Of a DNA stretch of 64,000 nucleotides, positions 1 through 7,617 are shown one piece after another. Numbering within the stretch: the first letter of the stretch is position 1; each line of letters opens with the position of its first letter. Below the pieces are notes generated by a model. That model had not been told where the DNA came from. It saw nothing but the letters and a program-made list of their open reading frames with translations, and did not search any database. The position numbers and the translations under genes are program-made. Source of the DNA: Alkalicoccobacillus murimartini (GTDB lineage Bacteria > Bacillota > Bacilli > Bacillales > Bacillaceae_D); contig NZ_JAUSUA010000008.1 of NCBI RefSeq assembly GCF_030813245.1, forward strand, positions 1 through 64,000. Direction: 5' to 3'.

Positions 1-272
1 CCTTCTTCACCATATAAGGGCTCAAGGGCTGTCCCCATGTCCTGAACATTTTCATCAAGTGCCCATTCGACTTCTTCCCAATCTGGTGATTCATCATATG
101 CTTTTTGCATGGATGAAACGGCTAGAACAAAGTGCTCCGAAAGTAGATGATCAAGATCGGCTCGTAAATCAGACGCTCCTGAGAATTGGCTTTCTCCTCC
201 GTCTGCGGCTTGTGCAAATGATGGTACTACGAGTGCTGCACCAAGTGCAACGGCTGTGAATTTTTTAAACAT
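1..272 (-). CDS. Secreted protein, N-terminal part (runs off window edge)
   Basis: Minus-strand reading from an ATG at 270-272, preceded by a ribosome site (AGGGGAGAA) on that strand, stays open to the window edge. It begins MFKKFTAVALGAALVVPSFA, a clear Sec signal peptide with an AQA-like cleavage site near residue 22. The mature part is helical and acidic, with LRADLDHLLSEHF and a closing LEPLYGEEG. This resembles the alpha-helical N-terminal module of a family of Bacillus secreted proteins, often misnamed copper amine oxidase; that assignment is from memory of the family and is tentative. About 90 residues are visible and the C-terminus is missing. Confidence 0.7.
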   Translation of the reverse strand, partial: MFKKFTAVALGAALVVPSFAQAADGGESQFSGASDLRADLDHLLSEHFVLAVSSMQKAYDESPDWEEVEWALDENVQDMGTALEPLYGEE

Positions 273-402
273 GATTTGTTCTCCCCTTTTCAATGTGGTT
301 AATCTACTTAGGTAACGAGAACATTGAATGGGCGGATCACTAATTCAAAAAAAAATTTTATTAAATCACTCACACTGACTATTGTTCATAACCACTAGAA
401 GA

Positions 403-474
403 TTAAAGAAATTGAGAACCTATAAGATAAACAATCCCAAATACAGCTAAGTATAAGAATATATTCCGAATCAT
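403..474 (-). CDS. Possible 23-residue membrane micropeptide
   Basis: On the minus strand an ATG at 472-474 sits seven bases after an AGAGGG ribosome site and opens a 23-codon frame, MIRNIFLYLAVFGIVYLIGS then QFL, ending TAA. The peptide is almost entirely one hydrophobic helix with a single Arg near the start, so it would insert N-in. It lies alone in the 290-base gap between a secreted-protein gene and a lipoprotein gene. There is no homology evidence. The good ribosome site and clean hydrophobic helix are the only support. Confidence 0.35.
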   Translation of the reverse strand: MIRNIFLYLAVFGIVYLIGSQFL

Positions 475-562
475 CTACTTACCCTCTTTTACAACAGAAT
501 GTGCTTCTAAAAAAACATACAGGTCTTTAAGTCATATCCGTTTTTTTTAGTAAAGAGCCATT

Positions 563-1417
563 TTAACTGCCGATCGTATCCTCAAGCTCCCCATCTACAA
601 CCTCAATATCGTCTGGAGCTTGGAATAAGGATTCATCGAAGTCTGGGTTCACTTCAAAGTCAATCACTCCATTACTACTATCGAGATCTCCAGCAGAATG
701 CTCCTCATCAGCTGATGTCGCTCGTTCCATCATAATCTCATAATATGTTTCTTGGTCAAACCAGTACTCTGTTACCTCACCATCCAGATCTGATTCGATA
801 TGATAAGTTTGGTATCCATTTACTTCCTCTTCCCCAATGTACGTTAGCTCTGCATTCTCGAGCATGTTTTCGTACGGGCTAGCCCAATCTGTTAAGTCCG
901 CTTGCTCAGGATCAACTCCCGGTTCATAGCGAATTGCTTCATCGTCGCCTTCATCATAGGTGATCGTAAAGGCCGGATCATCTAAGTCACTAAATTGGAT
1001 ACTGTTTGGCATTTCTTCTGAGAATGACTCGCCATCCTCATCCCCTTCTGAATAGGATTCCATTTCTAACCTCGTATATAGCTTTCCATCTTCAATAAAA
1101 TTCCACTGTTCTTCTCTTATAAACATAGAGATATTACCCTCTGGTACATTTTCCTGCTCAGCATCTAGATCCATATGATTTTCTCCTTCAGCAACCAGAT
1201 AAAGACTATGTAGATCATCGTAAAAAGCAATTGCTTGTTCTACGATCTCTTCAGGTGATGGTGGTTCTTCATCTGTGGATTCAGTATCATCCTGATTCAT
1301 ATCATTTTGTTCGACTTCTTCACTAGCATCCGCTGTTTCTGATTGCATTGGCTCTTCATTACTACAGGCAGCCAAAAAGACGGCACCTGATATGGTCAGT
1401 ACTGCTGCTTTTTTCAT
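563..1417 (-). CDS. DUF6612-like acidic lipoprotein
   Basis: Predicted 284-residue lipoprotein. The N-terminus has the KK-hydrophobic core and a lipobox LAAC (Cys18), so it should be anchored to the outer face of the membrane. A Glu/Asp/Ser-rich linker (about 20-55) precedes a folded domain with the EQWNFIEDGKLYTRLEMESY type strand pattern and a C-terminal NPDFDESLFQAPDD motif. This matches the Bacillus DUF6612/LolA-LppX-like lipoprotein group, whose function is unknown. The very acidic composition fits an alkaliphile's surface protein. A truncated relative lies at 23980-24237 in this window. It is transcribed alone, with start ATG after a GGGGGAAT ribosome site. Confidence 0.8.
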   Translation of the reverse strand: MKKAAVLTISGAVFLAACSNEEPMQSETADASEEVEQNDMNQDDTESTDEEPPSPEEIVEQAIAFYDDLHSLYLVAEGENHMDLDAEQENVPEGNISMFIREEQWNFIEDGKLYTRLEMESYSEGDEDGESFSEEMPNSIQFSDLDDPAFTITYDEGDDEAIRYEPGVDPEQADLTDWASPYENMLENAELTYIGEEEVNGYQTYHIESDLDGEVTEYWFDQETYYEIMMERATSADEEHSAGDLDSSNGVIDFEVNPDFDESLFQAPDDIEVVDGELEDTIGS

Positions 1418-1570
1418 AGTAACATTCCCCCTACATTATTTTTCCTTCTAACACCCTATTCACCAACCTTCTAGAAACTAAACTTTAAATTGTATGATCA
1501 TCCGTTTTTTACCTTTAGGTCTAGGTAAAAACTTTTAGGCTTATTTTTTTATAAAAAGGTTATACACATC

Positions 1571-1584
1571 TGTAAACGCTTAAC
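1571..1584 (+). promoter_or_regulatory. cre-like box upstream of SDR gene
   Basis: TGTAAACGCTTAAC matches the CcpA consensus TGWAARCGYTWNCW at 12 of 14 positions, 29 bases before the chosen start of the SDR gene. Its place suggests glucose repression of a sugar or polyol dehydrogenase. This is inferred from pattern only. Confidence 0.5.
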
Positions 1585-1613
1585 GTCAGTAAACAAAATG
1601 AGGAGTGAATCAA

Positions 1614-2390
1614 GTGAGCATTATAGATAAATTTAAACTAACTGGAAAAAAGGCCTATGTGACAGGAGGCGCTAGAGGAATAGGGAAAAGCATTGCTACA
1701 GCCTTAGCAGAAGCTGGCGCAGATGTTGCTATTGTTGATCTTGATCTAAATGAGGCTAAACAGGCTGCTTCCTCAATTAAGAAAGCAACTGGTGTCCATA
1801 CGATAGCCGTTGAGACCGATGTTACTAAAGCCGATGACGTGAATCAGATGATTGACACTATAGTTGAGCAATTCGGCACCATTGACATTGCCTTTAATAA
1901 CGCCGGTATTTGCATCAATGTTCCAGCTGAAGACATGACTTTAGAGCAATGGCAAAAAGTCATAGACATTAACCTCACAGGTGTGTTCCTCACCTCTCAA
2001 GCAGTAGGCAAAGTCATGCTTAAACAAGGCAGCGGATCTATTATCAACACTGCATCCATGTCCGCTCACATCGTTAACTTTCCGCAGCCTCAGGTCTCTT
2101 ATAACGCATCAAAAGCAGGCGTCATCCAATTAAGCAAATCACTCGCCATTGAATGGGCCAAAAAAGGAATTCGCGTGAATACAATAAGCCCAGGATACAT
2201 TGGTACAGAATTAACGCTGAATTCACCTGACCTTAAGCCCTTAATTAAAGAATGGGAAAGCATGTCGCCCCTTGGTCGTATCGGAAAACCAGAAGAGCTG
2301 CAAGCTATTGCCGTTTATCTCGCAGGAGATGCCAGCTCCTTTACTACAGGGTCTGACTTTGTGGTGGATGGGGCGTTTACAGGGATATAG
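1614..2390 (+). CDS. SDR-family oxidoreductase (polyol/sugar dehydrogenase-like)
   Basis: Classical short-chain dehydrogenase/reductase. It has the Rossmann cofactor motif GGARGIGKS near residue 20, an Asp at the end of beta-2 (VDLD, favouring NAD(H)), the NNAGI motif, catalytic Ser in NTASMS and YNASK (Tyr/Lys). Length (258 aa) is typical. It resembles fungal and bacterial arabinitol/mannitol/sorbose reductases, so a polyol-ketose reaction in the cytosol is likely; the substrate is not readable. I chose GTG 1614, eight bases after AGGAG (1601-1605). The upstream in-frame GTG at 1605 overlaps that ribosome site. A cre-like box lies just upstream and a terminator follows. Confidence 0.85.
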   Translation: MSIIDKFKLTGKKAYVTGGARGIGKSIATALAEAGADVAIVDLDLNEAKQAASSIKKATGVHTIAVETDVTKADDVNQMIDTIVEQFGTIDIAFNNAGICINVPAEDMTLEQWQKVIDINLTGVFLTSQAVGKVMLKQGSGSIINTASMSAHIVNFPQPQVSYNASKAGVIQLSKSLAIEWAKKGIRVNTISPGYIGTELTLNSPDLKPLIKEWESMSPLGRIGKPEELQAIAVYLAGDASSFTTGSDFVVDGAFTGI

Positions 2391-2402
2391 CAAGAAATGA
2401 GG

Positions 2403-2438
2403 AAAAACAGCTACCTATTACATTTGGTAGCTGTTTTT
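2403..2438 (+). terminator. Rho-independent terminator after SDR gene
   Basis: AAAAACAGCTACC pairs with GGTAGCTGTTTTT around a 10-base loop, ending in a T run, 12 bases after the SDR stop codon. Confidence 0.85.
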
Positions 2439-2456
2439 GATGGCATAACTACTAGA

Positions 2457-2645
2457 CTATAGGCTCCTGCATAAATGATAGAGTATCTCCGTTACTAAAG
2501 TTGACCTTCTTCTTGATAGAAGATCTGTAGTTCTGACTATCCGCCTTTGCTCCTTGTTAATAGCTGAATTCGTCTTGATAGGACGACGATCTTTCTTGGT
2601 AACTCCCTCTACCTCTTGCTCAATTTTTATCCTTCTTGGTTCCAT
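2457..2645 (-). CDS. Small basic hypothetical protein
   Basis: A 62-codon minus-strand frame starting at ATG 2643-2645, with an AGAGG ribosome site seven bases upstream. The product is strongly basic (many Arg/Lys, for example VRTTDLLSRRRS) with no signal peptide or membrane helix. I do not recognise it. Arg-rich composition can also arise from chance reading of AT-rich intergenic DNA, so it may not be expressed. It is convergent with the SDR terminator and divergent from the GST gene. Confidence 0.3.
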   Translation of the reverse strand: MEPRRIKIEQEVEGVTKKDRRPIKTNSAINKEQRRIVRTTDLLSRRRSTLVTEILYHLCRSL

Positions 2646-2777
2646 ATTAAATCCTCTTGATAAGGCCCCCATATAATAAAATTCAAAAAGCAATTCTAAA
2701 ATTTAATCTCTACTAATCAAATCTGTTATGATGAGTATAAAGATAACTCGACTTTTACTAGGAAGGATGTTTTATCA

Positions 2778-3761
2778 ATGGGTCAACAAAAACCAGCAGA
2801 AATTAGTAAGGATGGGTCCTTTAAGCGTCAAGTCAATCAGTTTACTACTCCTTTTGGAGACAAGTCTGATGAACTGCCAGTCGAAGCTGGTCGGTACCGT
2901 TTACTTTGGTCTGCCGCTTGTCCGTGGGCGCATCGCTCGGTGATTGTGCGTAAGATACTTGGATTAGATGATGCAATTAGTTTAGGAATGGTCAGTCCTA
3001 TGCGGCCGAGAATTGGGCGTGTGGATTGGGAGTTTTCCTTAGATACAGATGGAGTAGATCCTGTGCTTGGAGCCCGCTACATTAGTGAAATCTATCAGAA
3101 CTCTGATTCGGATTATTCTGGCCGACCGACCGTACCAGCCATTGTAGATATACCGTCTAAGAAGGTTGTAAACAATGATTACTTTAGGCTCACCAATTAT
3201 CTAGAAACGGATTGGAGGCCACTCCATAAGGAAAACGCTCCAGATTTGTATCCCGAGCCTCTGCGTGAAGAGATCGATGCACTCAACGATATTATTTTTA
3301 ATGAAGTGAACAATGGTGTATATAAATGTGGTTTTGCGCACTCACAGGAGTCGTATGAGGCTGCTTATGAGACGTTGTTTAATAGATTGGATGAATTCGA
3401 AAAGCGCCTCGCGAGTCAGAGATTTTTGCATGGAGACTTCATTACTGATTCAGATGTCAGGCTCTACAGCACTCTCGTCCGTTTTGATGCTGCTTACTAT
3501 ACAGCCTTTAATACCAATCGGAACCTCATTCGTGAATACGAACATCTATGGGGTTATGTACGCGACCTTTATCAAACAGGTGGATTTGGCGATACTACAG
3601 ATTTTGATGCAATTAAGAGACATTACCACTTGTCGATTACAATTTCACCGGACAAAACAGAACCAACCATTTTACCAAAAGGTCCTGACCTAACTGTTTG
3701 GAATTCAGAGCACCATCGCGAGGCATTTAGCGGGCAGGTAGAAAAGTTTCTCATTCACTAA
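2778..3761 (+). CDS. Glutathionyl-hydroquinone-reductase-like GST
   Basis: 327-residue protein of the Xi-class glutathione transferase (ECM4/YqjG, S-glutathionyl-hydroquinone reductase) family. The redox Cys lies in AACPWAHR (Cys48), followed by RPTVPAIVD and the GSH-site NNDYFRL; an all-helical C-terminal domain holds NEVNNGVYKCGFA. These enzymes reduce S-thiolated hydroquinones in the cytosol. Bacilli generally use bacillithiol rather than glutathione, so the natural thiol cofactor may differ; that is inference. Full length compared with the family (about 310-330 aa). The GNAT gene follows 29 bases later and may be co-transcribed. Confidence 0.85.
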   Translation: MGQQKPAEISKDGSFKRQVNQFTTPFGDKSDELPVEAGRYRLLWSAACPWAHRSVIVRKILGLDDAISLGMVSPMRPRIGRVDWEFSLDTDGVDPVLGARYISEIYQNSDSDYSGRPTVPAIVDIPSKKVVNNDYFRLTNYLETDWRPLHKENAPDLYPEPLREEIDALNDIIFNEVNNGVYKCGFAHSQESYEAAYETLFNRLDEFEKRLASQRFLHGDFITDSDVRLYSTLVRFDAAYYTAFNTNRNLIREYEHLWGYVRDLYQTGGFGDTTDFDAIKRHYHLSITISPDKTEPTILPKGPDLTVWNSEHHREAFSGQVEKFLIH

Positions 3762-3790
3762 TACTCAAAAGATTGGTAGATGATCACAGC

Positions 3791-4306
3791 ATGGTAAAAC
3801 TAGAGATTCAAGATGCATCAAGGGAAATGTATCCTTCCATTAAGGAGCAACGGATTGAAGCTTACCGCGTATATAAGGATAAACTACCAGAGGATCATTG
3901 GAAGGCGTTAGAACAAACGCTTTCTTCAAATTCAGCTGAACAAGAAGGCGTTGAGTTGATTGTTGCCATCCTAAATGAAACTTTGGTAGGAAGTGTCGTC
4001 CTCTTTCCAGCTAAAACGAGTGCCTATGAATTCATCGACGAGTTAGATTATCCTGAAATTCGTATGCTAGCTGTCTCAAAAGAAACTCAAGGCCAAGGCA
4101 TAGCCTCTTCACTTGTTAAAGAGTGTATACATCGCTCAAAAGCAAAAGGCTTTCAAGCAATCGGACTGCATACCGGAGAATTTATGACGGATGCGATTCG
4201 ACTCTATGAGGGATTTGGATTTGAACGCATACCAAAGTTTGATTTCGAGCCCGCCGATGATGGAATTAACGTGAGGGCATATCAATTAAAAATAGATGAA
4301 GCATAG
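3791..4306 (+). CDS. GNAT-family N-acetyltransferase
   Basis: GNAT fold with motif A clearly visible: IRMLAVSKETQGQGIASSLV, where the QGQGIA acetyl-CoA pyrophosphate loop lies near residue 105, and motif B IRLYEGFGFER toward the end. It acetylates an unknown amine, probably in the cytosol. An in-frame TTG at 3773 is possible, but ATG 3791 starts the usual GNAT N-terminus; neither has a strong ribosome site. It lies 29 bases after the GST gene, so a shared transcript is likely. The stop codon is inside the following terminator. Confidence 0.8.
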   Translation: MVKLEIQDASREMYPSIKEQRIEAYRVYKDKLPEDHWKALEQTLSSNSAEQEGVELIVAILNETLVGSVVLFPAKTSAYEFIDELDYPEIRMLAVSKETQGQGIASSLVKECIHRSKAKGFQAIGLHTGEFMTDAIRLYEGFGFERIPKFDFEPADDGINVRAYQLKIDEA

Positions 4307-4327
4307 ACATAAGTCTGTGCTTTTTTT
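4301..4327 (+). terminator. Terminator overlapping GNAT stop codon
   Basis: GCATAGAC and GTCTGTGC pair (one G-U) around a short ATAA loop, followed by seven T. The hairpin includes the GNAT stop codon at 4304-4306. Confidence 0.8.
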
Positions 4328-4919
4328 ATGGAGCCTCATACTTCGGCAAATCACTTGAACGTAACATCAGATACCATGTATTTGGTTCGTTAAATGTAAC
4401 CAGATCCCCATTGTATAGAAACGTCCCTTCCCACTCTCCCATTATTTCAATTTTTGCTTGATTTTCTGAGAGATCAACGATGGGGTCTACGTTTGTTACC
4501 CATTCAACTCCTCCTCCGCCATTAAACCCTGAAGATATTTCTTTAGGTTCAAACTGGCTATCATTGTGAAGTAGCTCGAATGTCATTGACCTTGTTAAAT
4601 CATATTGGCTGCCTTCAATCTCATCTACTAAGTCCAATAAATGAATTCTATAGATTTGATTTTCATCACCATTTGTATGCGACTCTATTTCATAATCAGA
4701 CGATAGCCCATGCTCACTTTGCGAGAACGCATTCATGTGATTAAGCAATCCTTCAACTTGAGCTTGATCAAATTGAGCAATACGCTCAGGATCGCGTTCT
4801 CCTATATCCTGAACCTGTAGCTCAATCGAATACTCCTCTTCTAATTCCTCTACACTTTTTTCCTGACTACATCCCACGATGAAGATTGAACATATGACTA
4901 ATAAACAAAAATACTTCAA
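4326..4919 (-). CDS. Hypothetical lipoprotein
   Basis: 197-residue protein with a lipoprotein signal (hydrophobic residues 3-15 then lipobox IVGC, Cys17) and a mature acidic domain rich in Glu/Asp. The start is TTG at 4917-4919, placed by a GGGGGAG ribosome site. There is a Gly-rich loop (GFNGGGG) and a beta-rich C-terminal half (MGEWEGTFLYNGD). I cannot assign a family. It is presumably tethered outside the membrane. It is monocistronic and convergent with the GNAT gene. Confidence 0.7.
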   Translation of the reverse strand: MKYFCLLVICSIFIVGCSQEKSVEELEEEYSIELQVQDIGERDPERIAQFDQAQVEGLLNHMNAFSQSEHGLSSDYEIESHTNGDENQIYRIHLLDLVDEIEGSQYDLTRSMTFELLHNDSQFEPKEISSGFNGGGGVEWVTNVDPIVDLSENQAKIEIMGEWEGTFLYNGDLVTFNEPNTWYLMLRSSDLPKYEAP

Positions 4920-5013
4920 AAAATCTCCCCCTCGATGCTCTGTTACTGTAAACCAATACCCTATAATTGAGTTTTAACCCTATTATCTGTAAATAAGTAC
5001 ACGTTAGCCCAAT

Positions 5014-5042
5014 AAAAAAATGCGGCCATAAAGCACCGCATT
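5014..5042 (-). terminator. nupC terminator
   Basis: On the minus strand AATGCGG and CCGCATT pair around a ten-base loop and run into a TTTTTTTATT tail, 20 bases beyond the nupC stop. Confidence 0.8.
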
Positions 5043-5061
5043 TCTCTCTTATATCTCTTAT

Positions 5062-6255
5062 TTAAATAAACAACCCTACTACTGTACCTGACAACAAACT
5101 AACCAAAGTGGCCGCAGCTAAGAGCTTTAGACCAAAGGAAGCTACCTGCTTACCTGTTTTATCGTTAATGGCTTGTGCTGTTCCTGCAACAATACCTACA
5201 GATCCAACGGCAGCAAACGATGTAAGGAACACAGAAATAATACCGGTCGCTCTAGAGGTTAAATCCATGTCTACAAAATCTAGCATAGCAACAAATTCAT
5301 TGGCAACTAGCTTGGTTCCCATAAGGTTCCCTGCTTGTAATAAGTCAACAGCTGGAATGCCCATTAACCATGCAAACGGTGCGAATATGTAGCCCAACAG
5401 CTCCTGCAATGTCAGACCAATTGTCGCTGCAAACAAACCGTTTAGCATCGCAATCAAGCCGATAAATGCCACTAACATCGCGGCAACGATTAATGCCACT
5501 TTCCCGCCATCGAGTGCCCCACGACTGATGGCATCAAATAACGAGGAACCTGATTGGTCGCGCAATACCTTAGTATCTACTTCCACTTGTTCATCCACTT
5601 CATTTTTTTCTACAGGTGCAATAATTGAAGCGACAATCAACCCATTAAACATATTTAATAGCATCGCCACGAGCACATACCGAGGCTCAAGCATGGTGAA
5701 GTATGCGCCGATAATAGAGGCGGATACTGATGCCATGGCTGATGTGGTAACAATGAATACACGGTTTTTGGTCATCGTTGGTAGCTGACTTTTGATAGCG
5801 AGTAGCGCTTCAGATTGACCAAAAAAGACGCTGTTTACAGCATTAAAGGTTTCTACCTTGGGCAACCCTGTAATCTTAGCCATCAAACCACCTACATATT
5901 TGATAGCAATTGGTAAGACACCTGTATACGTCAAAATCGATAGTAAGGCGGACGTGAAAATAATAATCATTAAGACATCGAGGAAAAAGACCGATCCTCC
6001 CTCAACAACCATCAAATCACCAAGAACAAAGTTTACCCCTTCATTTCCATAAGAAATAACGGTAGCAAAGCCTCCTGAAATCGTCTCTATGATAAAAAGA
6101 CCTACGTCTGTTCTGAACATTAGTAAGGCAATGATAAACTGCATGCCTAGCATGATGCCCACGGACTTATAATTGATCGCTTTCTTTCTGTTAGATAGTA
6201 GAAAAGCTAGTCCTAAAAAGACTAATATCCCTAACACCCCAATTAAGATAGACAT
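5062..6255 (-). CDS. nupC: Concentrative nucleoside transporter NupC
   Basis: 397-residue polytopic membrane protein of the CNT (NupC/SLC28) family, which imports nucleosides by proton or sodium symport. Signature stretches are present: GQSEALLAIK in the first re-entrant region, TTSAMASVSASI, and the C-terminal NEFVAMLDF and SRATGIISVFLTSFA. Length matches bacterial CNTs (about 400). Start ATG is preceded by AAAAGGGG on the minus strand. It is a single-gene unit with its own terminator. I looked for a purine riboswitch in the 200-base leader and did not see one. Confidence 0.92.
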   Translation of the reverse strand: MSILIGVLGILVFLGLAFLLSNRKKAINYKSVGIMLGMQFIIALLMFRTDVGLFIIETISGGFATVISYGNEGVNFVLGDLMVVEGGSVFFLDVLMIIIFTSALLSILTYTGVLPIAIKYVGGLMAKITGLPKVETFNAVNSVFFGQSEALLAIKSQLPTMTKNRVFIVTTSAMASVSASIIGAYFTMLEPRYVLVAMLLNMFNGLIVASIIAPVEKNEVDEQVEVDTKVLRDQSGSSLFDAISRGALDGGKVALIVAAMLVAFIGLIAMLNGLFAATIGLTLQELLGYIFAPFAWLMGIPAVDLLQAGNLMGTKLVANEFVAMLDFVDMDLTSRATGIISVFLTSFAAVGSVGIVAGTAQAINDKTGKQVASFGLKLLAAATLVSLLSGTVVGLFI

Positions 6256-6502
6256 GGATAAACCCCTTTTAATAAGTATTTAAGCAATCAAGGAAACAGA
6301 TACCTTTTACAAAGAAAGAACCATAATGCGTATCCTCGTTAGACTATATCGTAGGCTATCCATAGGTTCAAGTAATCGATAGTAATTACAAGTAAAGGAC
6401 TAAGCTCTTTGGCCCTTGTATTAAAAGTAATTGACAGAAGTGATTAATATTGTAACCTTATAATTGTACTACCATTCTATTCGTCAAAAAAGGAGTAACA
6501 TC

Positions 6503-7453
6503 ATGGCCACTTTCACCATTGATCAAGAGAATATCAACTTTGAGTCGCTTCCAGCATTTTCTCTTACTATCAGCGATTCGTGTGTGACGACCGTTTACAG
6601 CGATACAGAAATGCAAACTGAGCTGGCCAAGAACCTCCACGCAAATACCAGTATTCCTATGTTCGATCAAAAAGACGGCTTATACACGCGTCTTACAGTC
6701 CAGGATAATGTTGCTTTCTTTCATAAATGGTTCGGACATCAAACAACACTGCCCGAAATTCTGGTGCAGTTTGAACTACATAGCTGCGCAAACAAACCAC
6801 TACATACATGCTCTGATTCGGAAATGCGTCGAGTGTATTTTGCCAAGTACTTTATGAGCGCGCCAAACTCAATGGTTTTTATCGAGCCCATTCACGGCGT
6901 TGATATTAAGACAACTCAGACCTTTATCAAAATGCTCGATAAAATGAAAGATCAGCCCATCTCTGTACTCATTCTAGTATCTAATATGGAACATGCTTTA
7001 TTACTTGGGGACGTCCCATATAAACTTCAGAAAAACGGTCTAAATAAAATCGAGATTGCTGAGGAGAATGAGGAGATTGTAGAAGAGGAGACACCTCCTT
7101 CTACTACATTTGATCATTTATTCAAAATTCCAGCGAAGGTCGATGACAAAATTATTTTATTTGATCCGCTTGAGATTGATTACATAGAAAGCGAAGATGG
7201 AAAAGGAAAAATTGTCATTAATGATGAGTCCTATCTTATGGATTCAACGCTCGCAGAAATTGAGCAAAAATTAAATGTCTATGGATTCTATCGATGCCAT
7301 CGTTCTTACATTGTGAACCTGCAAAAAGTACGGGAGATCATTACATGGTCAAAAAATGCCTACTCGCTAAGAATCGATAACAGCGTACAATCAACCATTC
7401 CATTGTCTCGAACCAAAATCCAAGAGATCCAGGAGAAATTCAGCCTAAAATAG
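6503..7453 (+). CDS. LytTR regulator with degenerate ABC-ATPase N-terminal half
   Basis: 316-residue protein; ATG 6503 is seven bases after AGGAG. The C-terminal ~100 residues are a LytTR DNA-binding domain (FDPLEIDYIESEDGKG, then FYRCHRSYIVNLQKVREI). The N-terminal half aligns by eye with the ABC ATPase encoded just downstream: FSLTISDS at the first strands, GLYTRLTVQDN (about 59-69) at the Q-loop region, SDSEMRRVYFAKYF (104-117) at the signature helix, SMVFIEP at Walker B, GVD at the D-loop and SNMEHA at the H-loop. Walker A is lost and Walker B ends IEP rather than DEP, so it cannot be a normal ATPase. It probably senses or docks to the transporter and controls it through the repeats at 7453-7554. 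A TATAAT lies at 6459. Confidence 0.85.
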   Translation: MATFTIDQENINFESLPAFSLTISDSCVTTVYSDTEMQTELAKNLHANTSIPMFDQKDGLYTRLTVQDNVAFFHKWFGHQTTLPEILVQFELHSCANKPLHTCSDSEMRRVYFAKYFMSAPNSMVFIEPIHGVDIKTTQTFIKMLDKMKDQPISVLILVSNMEHALLLGDVPYKLQKNGLNKIEIAEENEEIVEEETPPSTTFDHLFKIPAKVDDKIILFDPLEIDYIESEDGKGKIVINDESYLMDSTLAEIEQKLNVYGFYRCHRSYIVNLQKVREIITWSKNAYSLRIDNSVQSTIPLSRTKIQEIQEKFSLK

Positions 7454-7554
7454 GTACAGTTCAGCGTAAACAGTTGGTACATTAAGCTTATTTTCGTCAT
7501 TTTTTAATATATGTTTGGTACCGTTCACTCTTAATTGGGTACATTTCGGTTGAA
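7453..7554 (+). promoter_or_regulatory. Duplicated candidate LytTR operator upstream of ABC operon
   Basis: Two copies of a ~30-base module, GGTAC(A/C)GTTCA...GGTACATT, lie at 7453-7483 and 7517-7545, about 63 bases apart (six helical turns). Within them ACAGTTCAG (7456) and ACAGTTGGT (7470) match the LytTR half-site consensus [TA][AC][CA]GTTN[AG][TG], and ACCGTTCAC (7520) matches at all but the last position. The spacing is not the classical 12-13-base gap. Position, immediately downstream of the regulator and upstream of the exporter genes, supports an operator. Confidence 0.55.
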
Positions 7555-7617
7555 ATCGACTGCTTCACAAACTCCTACAGGCTATGATGAAAGCAATCAA
7601 CCGATGGAGGTAATCAA

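Noticed and set aside
1506-1531. TTTTTACCT...AGGTAAAAA hairpin as a terminator
   Set aside because: No gene ends beside it on either strand; it may be a chance palindrome or an operator for the SDR gene.
5108-6052. Open frames on the plus strand over nupC
   Set aside because: Complement of a confident transporter gene; low-complexity translations without ribosome sites.
6256-6460. Possible purine riboswitch in the leader of nupC
   Set aside because: On the minus strand I could not find the conserved core (TATA...AAGTCTACC-like loops) or a coupled terminator, so there is no support.
6431-6464. TTGACA (6431) and TATAAT (6459) as a promoter for the LytTR gene
   Set aside because: The spacer is 22 bases, too long for sigma-A; only the -10 is credible.
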